From Alphaproteobacteria bacterium UBA4588 (GTDB lineage: Bacteria; Pseudomonadota; Alphaproteobacteria; Puniceispirillales; Puniceispirillaceae): DNA of 24,729 nt. Shown here in pieces: positions 16,870-23,775 of the stretch. The translations under genes were made by a program, and so were the position numbers. The notes beneath the pieces were generated by a model, which searched no databases, was not told the DNA's origin, and saw only the letters and a program-made list of their open reading frames with translations. The stretch is taken from positions 1,849-26,577 of the forward strand of contig DGJU01000062.1 in NCBI GenBank assembly GCA_002387605.1. Direction: 5' to 3'. Within the stretch, counting starts at the first letter, position 1, and each line of letters opens with the position of its first letter.

Positions 16870-16875
16870 TATGTT
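16846..16875 (+). promoter_or_regulatory. Candidate promoter of the thiamine operon
   Basis: TTGACT (16846-16851), an 18-base spacer and TATGTT (16870-16875) fit a sigma-70 promoter. The -35 lies inside the stem and loop of the ugd terminator. The expected start near 16882 is only a few bases before the first P1 base of the riboswitch (16885), which supports this placement. Confidence 0.55.
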
Positions 16876-16884
16876 GCGATAACA

Positions 16885-16981
16885 TCTGTTGGGGTGCCTG
16901 TGATTTTTACACTGGCTGAGAGGCGTATTTCCGCTAACCCATTGGACCTGATCCGGTTCGTACCGGCGTAGGAAACGGAGC
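16885..16981 (+). promoter_or_regulatory. TPP riboswitch (THI-box)
   Basis: All conserved elements are present in order: GGGGTGCC (16891-16898), a variable hairpin closed by GCC...GGC, GCTGAGA (16915-16921), ACCC (16937-16940), GACCTGATCCGG (16945-16956) and the loop-closing CGTACCGGCGTAGGAAA (16959-16975). P1 pairs TCTGTT (16885-16890) with AACGGA (16974-16979). The 3' P1 strand contains most of ACGGAG (16975-16980), the Shine-Dalgarno sequence of the ATG at 16987. Ligand-stabilised P1 should therefore hide the ribosome-binding site. TPP riboswitches repress thiamine genes when TPP is plentiful; the translational mode here is inferred from this overlap. Confidence 0.96.
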
Positions 16982-16986
16982 TATTT

Positions 16987-17073
16987 ATGAGACATGATGA
17001 TTATCAGCATAGCATTAGCCCCATAAAAATTATGGGTTTTGCTGCATTGCTTTATGCTGGAAGCGCGTCATGA
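16987..17073 (+). CDS. 28-codon leader ORF coupled to thiD
   Basis: An ATG at 16987 sits 6 bases after GGAG (16977-16980), good spacing, and opens a 28-residue frame whose TGA (17071-17073) overlaps the thiD ATG (17070-17072) as ATGA. The peptide begins MRHDDYQHS and ends in a hydrophobic 'KIMGFAALLYAGSAS' tail. Its Shine-Dalgarno sequence is the riboswitch's 3' P1 strand, so this ORF is the first cistron the riboswitch would control. thiD has only a modest GGAAG of its own, inside this ORF, so ribosomes finishing the leader may re-initiate at thiD. I recognise no homologue. It could be a pure coupling device or a chance frame; position, start signal and overlap favour real translation. Confidence 0.55.
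   Translation: MRHDDYQHSISPIKIMGFAALLYAGSAS
17020..17040 (+). terminator. Hairpin with short T-run inside the leader ORF (possible attenuator)
   Basis: CCCATAA (17020-17026), an AAA loop and TTATGGG (17030-17036) form a 7-base stem followed by TTTT then GCTG. It is AT-rich and the T-run is short, so intrinsic termination would be weak. Because it lies within the 28-codon leader ORF, ribosomes translating that ORF would melt it. Confidence 0.35.
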
Positions 17074-17870
17074 GCATTGTATCAGCTTTAACCATTGCAG
17101 GCTCCGATAGTGGCGGCGGTGCGGGTATTCAGGCCGACCTGAAAACTTTTTCGAGCCGCGGTGTTTATGGCGCATCGGTCATTACAGCCCTGACAGCTCA
17201 GAACACGCAAGGCGTTACCATGATCGAGGCCGTATCACTCGATATGATTATGGCCCAGATTAAGGCTGTTCTCGACGATATTGATATTAGCGCGATAAAG
17301 ATTGGTATGCTGGGGTCAGCAGATGTCATTAAGACAGTTGCGCGTGCATTAACCCATTATCAGGGTCCTATTATTTTGGACCCTGTGATGGTTGCTAAAT
17401 CAGGTGATAGGCTTCTTGATAATGATGCAGAACAGGCGCTGATTGAATGTCTTGTCCCGCGTAGCTCGATTTTGACGCCAAATCTGCCAGAAGCTGCGTG
17501 CCTTGTGAAGGCTGATCAGGCCGAAACAAGTGATCAAATGCGGCAGCAGGCAAAAGCCCTGATGAATTATGGTGCGCGCGCCGTATTAATGAAAGGCGGT
17601 CACAGTACAGCAGCGTTATGTCATGACCTACTGGTTCAGAAAGACCGTGAAGATAGCTTCACAGCACCGCGTCTTAATACCCGAAATACACATGGAACAG
17701 GCTGTAGTTTATCCTCAGCGATTGCTGCTGAGATAGCGAAGGGAAAAACGGTGGTTGATGCCGTACAGGTCTCTCATCAGTGGCTGCAGGGTGCCCTGAA
17801 AAAAGCTGATAAGCTTGATATCGGAAAGGGACATGGCCCTGTCCATCATTTCCACGAGTTCTGGTCATGA
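17070..17870 (+). CDS. thiD: Hydroxymethylpyrimidine / HMP-phosphate kinase
   Basis: Phosphorylates 4-amino-5-hydroxymethyl-2-methylpyrimidine (HMP) twice to HMP-pyrophosphate for ThiE. It has 266 residues with a ribokinase-like fold. 'TIAGSDSGGGAGIQADLKTF' at the N-terminus, 'IKIGML', 'ILDPVMVAKSGDRLL' and the anion-hole 'NTHGTGCSLSSAIAA' are all diagnostic. First large gene of the TPP-riboswitch operon; its ATG overlaps the stop of the 28-codon leader, with GGAAG 6 bases upstream. Its 3' end overlaps thiO by 4 bases. With TenA and the ThiYXZ transporter downstream, it is positioned to phosphorylate salvaged HMP. Confidence 0.97.
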   Translation: MSIVSALTIAGSDSGGGAGIQADLKTFSSRGVYGASVITALTAQNTQGVTMIEAVSLDMIMAQIKAVLDDIDISAIKIGMLGSADVIKTVARALTHYQGPIILDPVMVAKSGDRLLDNDAEQALIECLVPRSSILTPNLPEAACLVKADQAETSDQMRQQAKALMNYGARAVLMKGGHSTAALCHDLLVQKDREDSFTAPRLNTRNTHGTGCSLSSAIAAEIAKGKTVVDAVQVSHQWLQGALKKADKLDIGKGHGPVHHFHEFWS

Positions 17871-18862
17871 GCGCGCCCGTATCCTTTCACATTCACGGCG
17901 CTGGTGTTGCAGGGCTTTGTGTTGCAACTGCGCTGGTTGCGCGCGGCGCACAGGTTTCACTTTATGACCCAAATGGATTGCCTGACACCCATTGCTGTTC
18001 ATGGTGGGCCGGCGGCATGCTTGCCCCGTTCTGCGAGGGCGAAGCGGCCGAAGAGCCTGTTATACGCCTCGGCCAGAAAGCTGCGTCATGGTGGCAGAAA
18101 CAGGGTGTTGATGTTGTACAAAAAGGCTCGCTCGTAGTTGCCCTTGCGCGTGATAAAAGCGAGCTAACGCGTTTTGCGCGCAGGACAGAGCAGCATCAGA
18201 ATGTTGATGAGGATGGGATTGCCGCTCTTGAACCTGATCTGGCGGGACGGGTGAGGCAGGGGCTGTTTTTCGAAACTGAAGCTCATCTCAGTCCGCGCGA
18301 TGCTTTGAAAAAACTAACAGAAAACCTGATCTCTGCAGGTGTAACTATTTCATCCGAAGTGCCCGCATCTAATCCGTCATCACAGTTAATTGATTGCCGC
18401 GGTCTGTCCGCGCAGGATGCGCTGCGTGATTTGCGCGGTGTTAAAGGTGAAATGCTGGTGCTGCATAGTAAAGATATTACTTTGTCCCGCCCCGTCCGGA
18501 TGCTGCATCCGCGTCATCCTCTGTATATTGTCCCGCGCGGAGACGGCATTTTCATGTTGGGGGCAACACAAATTGAGTCATCTGACAGAACGCGGGCAAC
18601 TGTGCGCTCGGTTCTTGAACTTTTGAGTGCTGCCTTTGCGCTTCACCCTGCTTTTGGTGAGGCAGAAATTCTTGAAATCGGTGTTGATGCACGGCCAGCC
18701 TTCCCTGATAATCTGCCGCGCATTCGCCATCATAATAATATCATTTATGCTAATGGCCTGTTCAGACATGGCTTTCTGCTTGCGCCGGCGCTTGCAGAAA
18801 TGACAGCAGATTATTGCTTAACAGGAAAGCAACCGGAGGTGATGGATGAATATCTCGGTTAA
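17867..18862 (+). CDS. thiO: Glycine oxidase ThiO (FAD-dependent)
   Basis: Oxidises glycine to the imine (dehydroglycine) used by ThiG for the thiazole ring in aerobic organisms. It has 331 residues and a D-amino-acid-oxidase fold. The FAD-binding GAGVAG is at residues 11-16. 'CSWWAGGMLAPFCEG' and the C-terminal 'GVDARPAFPDNLPRI' and 'ANGLFRHGFLLAPALA' segments are characteristic of ThiO. It overlaps thiD by 4 bases (ATGA) and thiS by 17 bases. ThiO rather than the anaerobic radical enzyme ThiH implies an aerobic lifestyle. Confidence 0.95.
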   Translation: MSAPVSFHIHGAGVAGLCVATALVARGAQVSLYDPNGLPDTHCCSWWAGGMLAPFCEGEAAEEPVIRLGQKAASWWQKQGVDVVQKGSLVVALARDKSELTRFARRTEQHQNVDEDGIAALEPDLAGRVRQGLFFETEAHLSPRDALKKLTENLISAGVTISSEVPASNPSSQLIDCRGLSAQDALRDLRGVKGEMLVLHSKDITLSRPVRMLHPRHPLYIVPRGDGIFMLGATQIESSDRTRATVRSVLELLSAAFALHPAFGEAEILEIGVDARPAFPDNLPRIRHHNNIIYANGLFRHGFLLAPALAEMTADYCLTGKQPEVMDEYLG

Positions 18863-19043
18863 TGGTGAGGCCATGACGGTTCACACAAAAACGCTTGGCG
18901 ATATTCTGGATGAGCTCGGCTATAAAGGCCAGCGTGTGGCAACAGCTGTAAACGCGCAATTTGTATCATCGGCTACCCGAAAAGATACCCAACTCTCTGA
19001 GGGTGATGCGCTTGAAATTGTTACCCCACGGCAAGGAGGCTGA
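18846..19043 (+). CDS. thiS: Thiamine sulfur-carrier protein ThiS
   Basis: A ubiquitin-like protein that carries sulfur as a C-terminal thiocarboxylate to ThiG. It has 65 residues, as usual. It ends in the essential Gly-Gly ('EIVTPRQGG'), and 'MNISVNGEAMTVHTKTL' is the standard first strand. It starts inside thiO with GGAGGTGAT upstream; another ATG 4 bases earlier is out of frame. Its last codons contain AAGGAGG, the Shine-Dalgarno sequence of thiG. The C-terminal glycine would be adenylylated by the ThiF encoded two genes downstream. Confidence 0.97.
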   Translation: MNISVNGEAMTVHTKTLGDILDELGYKGQRVATAVNAQFVSSATRKDTQLSEGDALEIVTPRQGG

Positions 19044-19819
19044 TGATGAAGCAGTTTTATGGTACATCGCTCTCATCCCCGCTGATGCTTGGAACAGCGC
19101 TCTATCCATCACCGGCTATTCTAGCAGACGCCTTTGTGAAGTCAGGCGCCTCTGTTGCAACTGTTTCAGTCCGGCGTGAAGCTGCGGGTGATGCGGCAGG
19201 AGATGCGTTTTTTCAGCTTATTCGCAAACTTGGTGTTCATATTCTGCCTAACACTGCGGGATGCCATACTGCATCAGAAGCCATCACAACAGCGCAGATG
19301 GCACGCGAGTTGTTTGAAACAGACTGGATTAAACTGGAAGTCATTGGTCATGCTGATAGCCTTCAGCCTGACCCCTTCCAGCTTGTGGATGCTGCTCGGA
19401 CGCTCTGTGCTGAGGGCTTTAAGGTTTTTCCCTATATGACCGAAGATCTCATTCTGGCAGACAGGCTTCTAGATGCGGGGTGCGACGTATTAATGCCGTG
19501 GGGCGCGCCTATCGGAACCGGTCTTGGTCTTGTGAATCTTTATGGATTACGAGCCTTGCGCGCTGCCTATCCCGATGTCCCAATGGTAATCGATGCCGGG
19601 CTTGGTGTGCCATCGCAGGCAGCGCAGGCGTTAGAGATTGGGTTTGATGCAATCTTGTTGAATACTGCTGTTGCAAAGGCAGGCAATCCGGCTGTTATGG
19701 CAGAGGCTTTTGCAAAAGCCTGCGAAGCAGGATATCTGGGCCGGTATGCTGATCCCATGGAACCTCGCGATATGGCGGCGCCGTCAACACCTGTGCTAGG
19801 AAAGGCCTTTCTTGAATAA
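19043..19819 (+). CDS. thiG: Thiazole synthase
   Basis: Builds the thiazole phosphate from 1-deoxyxylulose-5-phosphate, dehydroglycine and ThiS thiocarboxylate. It has 258 residues. The Schiff-base lysine is in 'DWIKLEVIG' (Lys97, or Lys96 if counted from the second Met, matching the Bacillus number). 'RREAAGDAAGD' and 'PWGAPIGTGLGLVN' are family blocks. The start overlaps the thiS stop by one base; two adjacent ATGs are possible, preceded by AAGGAGG. The stop overlaps thiE by one base. Confidence 0.97.
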   Translation: MMKQFYGTSLSSPLMLGTALYPSPAILADAFVKSGASVATVSVRREAAGDAAGDAFFQLIRKLGVHILPNTAGCHTASEAITTAQMARELFETDWIKLEVIGHADSLQPDPFQLVDAARTLCAEGFKVFPYMTEDLILADRLLDAGCDVLMPWGAPIGTGLGLVNLYGLRALRAAYPDVPMVIDAGLGVPSQAAQALEIGFDAILLNTAVAKAGNPAVMAEAFAKACEAGYLGRYADPMEPRDMAAPSTPVLGKAFLE

Positions 19820-20412
19820 TGTTTGACCGTTTTTATCCTATTTTCGATAGTCCTGAATGGCTGGAACGCATGTTACCGCTCGGCCTTAAGCTTGTTCAAT
19901 TGCGGTGTAAAACGCGTGAAGGAGAGGCGCTGCGAAAGGCCATTACAACAGCGCAAGCACTATGTGATGCACATGACTGTATTCTGGTCGTTAATGATTA
20001 CTGGCGCGAAGCCATTGATGCTGGCTGTTCATTTGTTCATTTGGGGCAAGAAGACCTCGACCTAGCCGATATTCCGGCCTTGCGGCGGGCTGGCATAAAG
20101 CTTGGTATCAGCACCCATGATGGTGATGAGCTGGAACGTGCGCTGAGCCTGATGCCGGATTATGTTGCGCTTGGCCCTGTCTATCCCACGATCCTGAAAA
20201 AGATGAAATGGCACCAGCAAGGCTTGGAGCGGGTCACTGAATGGAAGCGCCGTGTTGGTGATGTGCCGCTTGTTGGTATTGGCGGCATGTCGGTTGAACG
20301 TGCAGCAGGAGTCTTTGAGGCTGGCGCCGATATCGTTTCAGTTGTCACAGATATTACCTTGAATGATGCACCCGAAGCGCGGTTGCAACAATGGCTGGAC
20401 GTTACACGATGA
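19819..20412 (+). CDS. thiE: Thiamine-phosphate synthase
   Basis: Joins HMP-pyrophosphate and thiazole phosphate to give thiamine monophosphate. It has 197 residues and a TIM-barrel fold. 'LVQLRCKTREGE', 'LVVNDYWREAIDAGCSFVHL', 'GISTHD', 'ALGPVYPTILKK' and 'VGIGGMSVERAAGVFEAGAD' follow the ThiE layout. The 'GPVYPTILKKMKWHQQGLE' version, with Lys-rich residues after YPT, is the variant I associate with alphaproteobacteria. It overlaps thiG by 1 base and thiF by 4 bases. The later step to TPP (ThiL or a kinase) is not encoded in the window. Confidence 0.96.
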   Translation: MFDRFYPIFDSPEWLERMLPLGLKLVQLRCKTREGEALRKAITTAQALCDAHDCILVVNDYWREAIDAGCSFVHLGQEDLDLADIPALRRAGIKLGISTHDGDELERALSLMPDYVALGPVYPTILKKMKWHQQGLERVTEWKRRVGDVPLVGIGGMSVERAAGVFEAGADIVSVVTDITLNDAPEARLQQWLDVTR

Positions 20413-21386
20413 CCCGTTATGAGCGTCAAATCTCTGTGCCGTCTTTCGGCAGCGCCGCGCAAGCGTGTCTGCAGGATGCCTCTGTGTTGGTGGTTGGCGC
20501 AGGCGGGCTTGGCGCGCCGGTACTATCATATCTGGCAGGCGCAGGTGTCGGGACCATCAAAGTGATAGATGGTGATAATGTCTCTTTAACAAACCTGCAT
20601 CGTCAGACTCTGTTTTCTGAAGCAGATATTGGCAGGCCAAAAGCAACCATTGCGGCTCAAAAATTGCAGGCTCTGAACAGTGAAATTCGCATTGAGCCAC
20701 TTGATATAATGCTAACGCCAGATATTCTTGGCGAGCATGCAAAGGGATATGCGGCACTGGTAGATTGCGCTGATAGCTTTGCCGTTAGCTATCTAATGTC
20801 TGATTTCGCAAAACATCATAATTATGCTTTTGTGTCTGCATCCGTTGTTGGCCGTGCTGGCTATTGTGGCGGATTTTGTGGCGGCGCGCCAAGTATGCGT
20901 GCGGTATTTCCGGACCTGCCTCTGCGGCTGACAAGCTGTTCGGCAGACGGTGTTCTTGGACCGGCCGTTGGCATTATTGGCAGTCTTCAGGCGCAGATGG
21001 TTTTAGATGTTTTAACAAAGGTGTCGCCATCTCCGCTTGGCCAGCTCGTTCAGTATGATTCTGCATGCTACCGGTTTAGCCAGTTCCGGTTTGATGATGC
21101 TTTGGAACCTGATAGCTACTTTCCGTTTATCGCAGCCGACAGCTTTTTGCCGACAGATAAAATCATTGATTTACGCAGTGCTGATGAAGCGCCGCTTATC
21201 ACTGACAGAGCTGAGCGACTTTCCCTTGATAAGCTTGATGCCGCTTTGCTTAGCGCTCATCAGGGCAGACTTGTTTTTTGTTGCCGGTCCGGATTTCGGG
21301 CATGGCAAGCAGCAGAGCGTTGTATCCCGCACGGTGCCGAAAATATCGCCTTACTGGCAGCAGGTACCTTTTTAAACCAGACCTAA
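20409..21386 (+). CDS. thiF: ThiF/MoeB-family adenylyltransferase with C-terminal rhodanese domain
   Basis: Adenylylates the C-terminal glycine of ThiS so sulfur can be loaded. It has 325 residues from the ATG at 20409, which overlaps the thiE stop as ATGA; an in-frame ATG 6 codons upstream would extend further into thiE. The E1-like domain (1-235) has 'VVGAGGLGAPVLSYLAGAG' (28-46), D54, 'NLHRQ' (62-66) and a retained Cys177 in 'LTSCSADGVLGP'. The zinc motif usually read as PCYRCLFP is here PSMRAVFP (161-168), and the later CPxC pair is also gone, so no zinc is expected. Residues about 245-320 look like a short rhodanese domain ('IIDLRSADE', active loop CRSGFR at 292-297). The context makes ThiF more likely than MoeB. 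Confidence 0.9.
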   Translation: MTRYERQISVPSFGSAAQACLQDASVLVVGAGGLGAPVLSYLAGAGVGTIKVIDGDNVSLTNLHRQTLFSEADIGRPKATIAAQKLQALNSEIRIEPLDIMLTPDILGEHAKGYAALVDCADSFAVSYLMSDFAKHHNYAFVSASVVGRAGYCGGFCGGAPSMRAVFPDLPLRLTSCSADGVLGPAVGIIGSLQAQMVLDVLTKVSPSPLGQLVQYDSACYRFSQFRFDDALEPDSYFPFIAADSFLPTDKIIDLRSADEAPLITDRAERLSLDKLDAALLSAHQGRLVFCCRSGFRAWQAAERCIPHGAENIALLAAGTFLNQT

Positions 21387-21410
21387 TATTATCTCGTGAG
21401 GAGTATCAAG

Positions 21411-22361
21411 ATGAAGTTCGTAGTAAAGACAGTGATTGCAGGCCTTGCAGCCCTGCTAATATCAGCTCCGGTTCAGGCAGCTGATAAAGTGACGCTGCTG
21501 TTGGATTGGTTTATAAATCCAGATCATGGCCCTGTCATTATTGCTCAGGAAAAAGGATATTTTGCTGATCAAGGTCTGGATGTTGAAATTATTGCACCGG
21601 CTGACCCGGCTGACCCGCCGAAGCTTGTTGCCGCTGGAAAGGCAGATATTGCGATTTCCTACCAACCCCAGCTTCATCTTCAGGTTGCCGAAGGCTTGCC
21701 GTTAATGCGCGTTGGCACCTTAGTTGCGACACCGCTTAACTGCTTGTTGGTCTTAAAAGATGGCCCTATCCAGTCTATTTCAGACCTGAAAGGACGGTCA
21801 GTTGGCTTTTCGGTTGCTGGGGTAGAAGAAGCGCTCCTCTCAACCATCCTTGCCCGGCATGGCCTGACAATGGATGACATCACCTTAGTGAATGTAAACT
21901 GGTCACTATCGCCGTCTCTTATGTCAAAGCAGGTTGATGCTGTTATCGGCGCCTTCCGGAATTTTGAGCTAAATCAGATGGAAATTGATGGTGTTGATGG
22001 TCGCTGTTTCTACCTAGAAGAAGAAGGTATGCCATCCTATGACGAGCTCATCTATGTTGCGAATAAAGATAGTATGGATGTTGATATGCTGCGCCGTTTT
22101 CTGGAAGCAACAGAGCTGGCAACACAATATATCGTAAACCACCCTGAAGAGAGCTGGAACCTGTTTAAGGGCACAGCAGCTGAATTAGATGACGAGCTGA
22201 ATAAAAGAGCATGGCGTGATACATTGCCACGTCTGGCCTTGCGCCCTGCGGCATTAGACCTTGGACGCTATCAGCGCTTCGAAGCGTTTCTTGTCGAGGC
22301 CGGATTGTTGACACAAGCGCGTCCCGCAACAGAGTTAGCAATCGATATAGGCGCCCAATAA
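21411..22361 (+). CDS. thiY: Pyrimidine-precursor ABC transporter, substrate-binding protein (ThiY-like)
   Basis: Periplasmic NMT1/Thi5-like binding protein, predicted to capture HMP or N-formyl-aminomethyl-pyrimidine. It has 316 residues. The signal peptide covers residues 1-23 with cleavage after 'APVQA'. The mature start 'DKVTLLLDWFINPDHGPVII' is the ThiY/Thi5 hallmark, followed by 'LDVEIIAPADPADPPKLVAAGKADIAISYQP' type segments. The ATG at 21411 is chosen because TGAGGAG lies 7 bases upstream; the frame is open to a GTG within that sequence. It is 24 bases after thiF and overlaps tenA by 1 base. Ligand identity is inferred from family and operon. Confidence 0.92.
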   Translation: MKFVVKTVIAGLAALLISAPVQAADKVTLLLDWFINPDHGPVIIAQEKGYFADQGLDVEIIAPADPADPPKLVAAGKADIAISYQPQLHLQVAEGLPLMRVGTLVATPLNCLLVLKDGPIQSISDLKGRSVGFSVAGVEEALLSTILARHGLTMDDITLVNVNWSLSPSLMSKQVDAVIGAFRNFELNQMEIDGVDGRCFYLEEEGMPSYDELIYVANKDSMDVDMLRRFLEATELATQYIVNHPEESWNLFKGTAAELDDELNKRAWRDTLPRLALRPAALDLGRYQRFEAFLVEAGLLTQARPATELAIDIGAQ

Positions 22362-23035
22362 TGAAGTATGGCAGCAGCTTTGCCCAGTTTCGTGCTGGGG
22401 CAGGTAATGTGTGGCAGGAGTATGTTTCTCACCGGTTTGTAACCGGCATGGGAGACGGCACCCTGCCACGTGCCGCTTTTTTGTATTATCTAAAACAGGA
22501 TTATGTATTTTTAATTCACTTCTCGCGGGCCTGGGCTCTGGCTGTTACTAAGGCAGATACGGTTGACGAGATGCGGGCATGTACCGCAACGCTGAACGCT
22601 CTTATCAATGAAGAGCTGAAACTACATATTGAATTATGTGGCCGCGAAGGCATTGATGAAGCAACCTTATTTGCTACACAAGAAGCACCCCAAAATCTGG
22701 TTTATACACGCTATGTTCTAGATGCCGGATATAGCGGTGATTTCCTTGATATGCTTGCCGCCCTTGCCCCATGTGTTCTGGGCTATGGTGAAATTGGCGC
22801 ATCCTTGGGTGCTTCGGCAACATCTGATATCTATCGTGAATGGATAAATGCCTATAGCTCCAGTGAGTATCAGGATGTTTGTGGTGAGTTTGGCGTTCTG
22901 ATGGATAATGCAATTCACAGTAGGCTCGGCACGACAGCAGAACATTCTGCTCGGATGCCAGCGCTTCAGAAACGATTTACCATGGCAACATCTCTGGAAG
23001 TAGGGTTCTGGCAAATGGGAATTGAGGGTGCATGA
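22361..23035 (+). CDS. tenA: TenA aminopyrimidine aminohydrolase (thiaminase II family)
   Basis: Hydrolyses aminomethyl-pyrimidine, a thiamine breakdown product, to HMP for ThiD. It has 224 residues, all-helical. The TenA_C active-site set appears complete: D47 in 'YLKQDYVFL', Cys138 and Tyr142 in 'ALAPCVLGYGEIG', Tyr165 in 'REWINAYSSSEY' and Glu213 in 'SLEVGFWQMG'. It overlaps thiY by one base and thiZ by four, so salvage enzyme and transporter are produced together. The companion deformylase (YlmB-type) of the known FAMP pathway is not in this operon. Confidence 0.95.
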   Translation: MKYGSSFAQFRAGAGNVWQEYVSHRFVTGMGDGTLPRAAFLYYLKQDYVFLIHFSRAWALAVTKADTVDEMRACTATLNALINEELKLHIELCGREGIDEATLFATQEAPQNLVYTRYVLDAGYSGDFLDMLAALAPCVLGYGEIGASLGASATSDIYREWINAYSSSEYQDVCGEFGVLMDNAIHSRLGTTAEHSARMPALQKRFTMATSLEVGFWQMGIEGA

Positions 23036-23775
23036 TATCTCCGTCCCTGACCATAACGGGCGATGCCCATATTGGTAGCCAGTTGATTTTTAAGGCAGCC
23101 TGTCTTGAAATACCGGCTGGCGGTTGGACCTGTCTTCTTGGTCGTTCAGGGGTCGGGAAAACAACAATTTTAAAGCTCATTGCTGGATTGGATGAGCATA
23201 TCAGTTTTACAGGCGATATTTCATCCAGTGATGCTATGCCGCTGGCGGGGCGAATTGCGCTAATGTCGCAAACCGATAATCTGCTTCCCTGGTTGTCAGT
23301 GCGCGGCAATGTTATGCTTGGCTCACGCATGCGCCGCGAGCATGGCCAATCCGATCAGGCCGATGCTCTGATAGAGCGTGTTGGGTTAACAGAATTTTCA
23401 GACCGCAAACCTCACACCCTGTCTGGCGGGATGCGGCAGAGAGTAGCGCTTGCCAGAACCTTGATGGAAGACCGGCCTATTATGTTGCTGGATGAACCTT
23501 TTTCTGCACTGGATGCAGGGTTGCGTGCCGAGATGCAGGAATTAGCTGCCGAATTATTTGCCGGAAAAACAGTTCTTCTTATCACACATGATCCAGCAGA
23601 AGCTGCCCGGATGGGGGATAGGCTTTATCTGATGACAGGCGGCGGTATAGAAGACTTAAAAGCTATCCTGCCACAACAGCCAAAACAACCGCAGCAAACC
23701 GTACGGGAATTTGATTCCGCCGAGGTCCTAGCAGCAACAGGCTCTCTTCTCTCAAAATTGAGGGAGATACCATGA
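23032..23775 (+). CDS. thiZ: ABC transporter ATPase of the pyrimidine uptake system (ThiZ-like)
   Basis: Cytoplasmic ATP-hydrolysing subunit. It has 247 residues. Walker A is GRSGVGKTT (37-45), the Q-loop is in 'MSQTDNLLPWLS', the signature is 'LSGGMRQRVALAR', Walker B is 'IMLLDEPFSALD' and the switch His is in 'LLITHDPAEA'. It belongs to the nitrate/taurine/ThiZ branch. The start overlaps the tenA stop (ATGA) and its stop overlaps thiX by four bases. The extra C-terminal 35 residues (Gln-rich 'PQQPKQPQQTV') are variable in the family. Confidence 0.93.
   Translation: MISPSLTITGDAHIGSQLIFKAACLEIPAGGWTCLLGRSGVGKTTILKLIAGLDEHISFTGDISSSDAMPLAGRIALMSQTDNLLPWLSVRGNVMLGSRMRREHGQSDQADALIERVGLTEFSDRKPHTLSGGMRQRVALARTLMEDRPIMLLDEPFSALDAGLRAEMQELAAELFAGKTVLLITHDPAEAARMGDRLYLMTGGGIEDLKAILPQQPKQPQQTVREFDSAEVLAATGSLLSKLREIP

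Noticed and set aside
20391..20408. An upstream ATG for ThiF
   Set aside because: The ATG at 20409 gives the usual ThiF N-terminus (MTRYERQ) and the ATGA overlap seen elsewhere in the operon.
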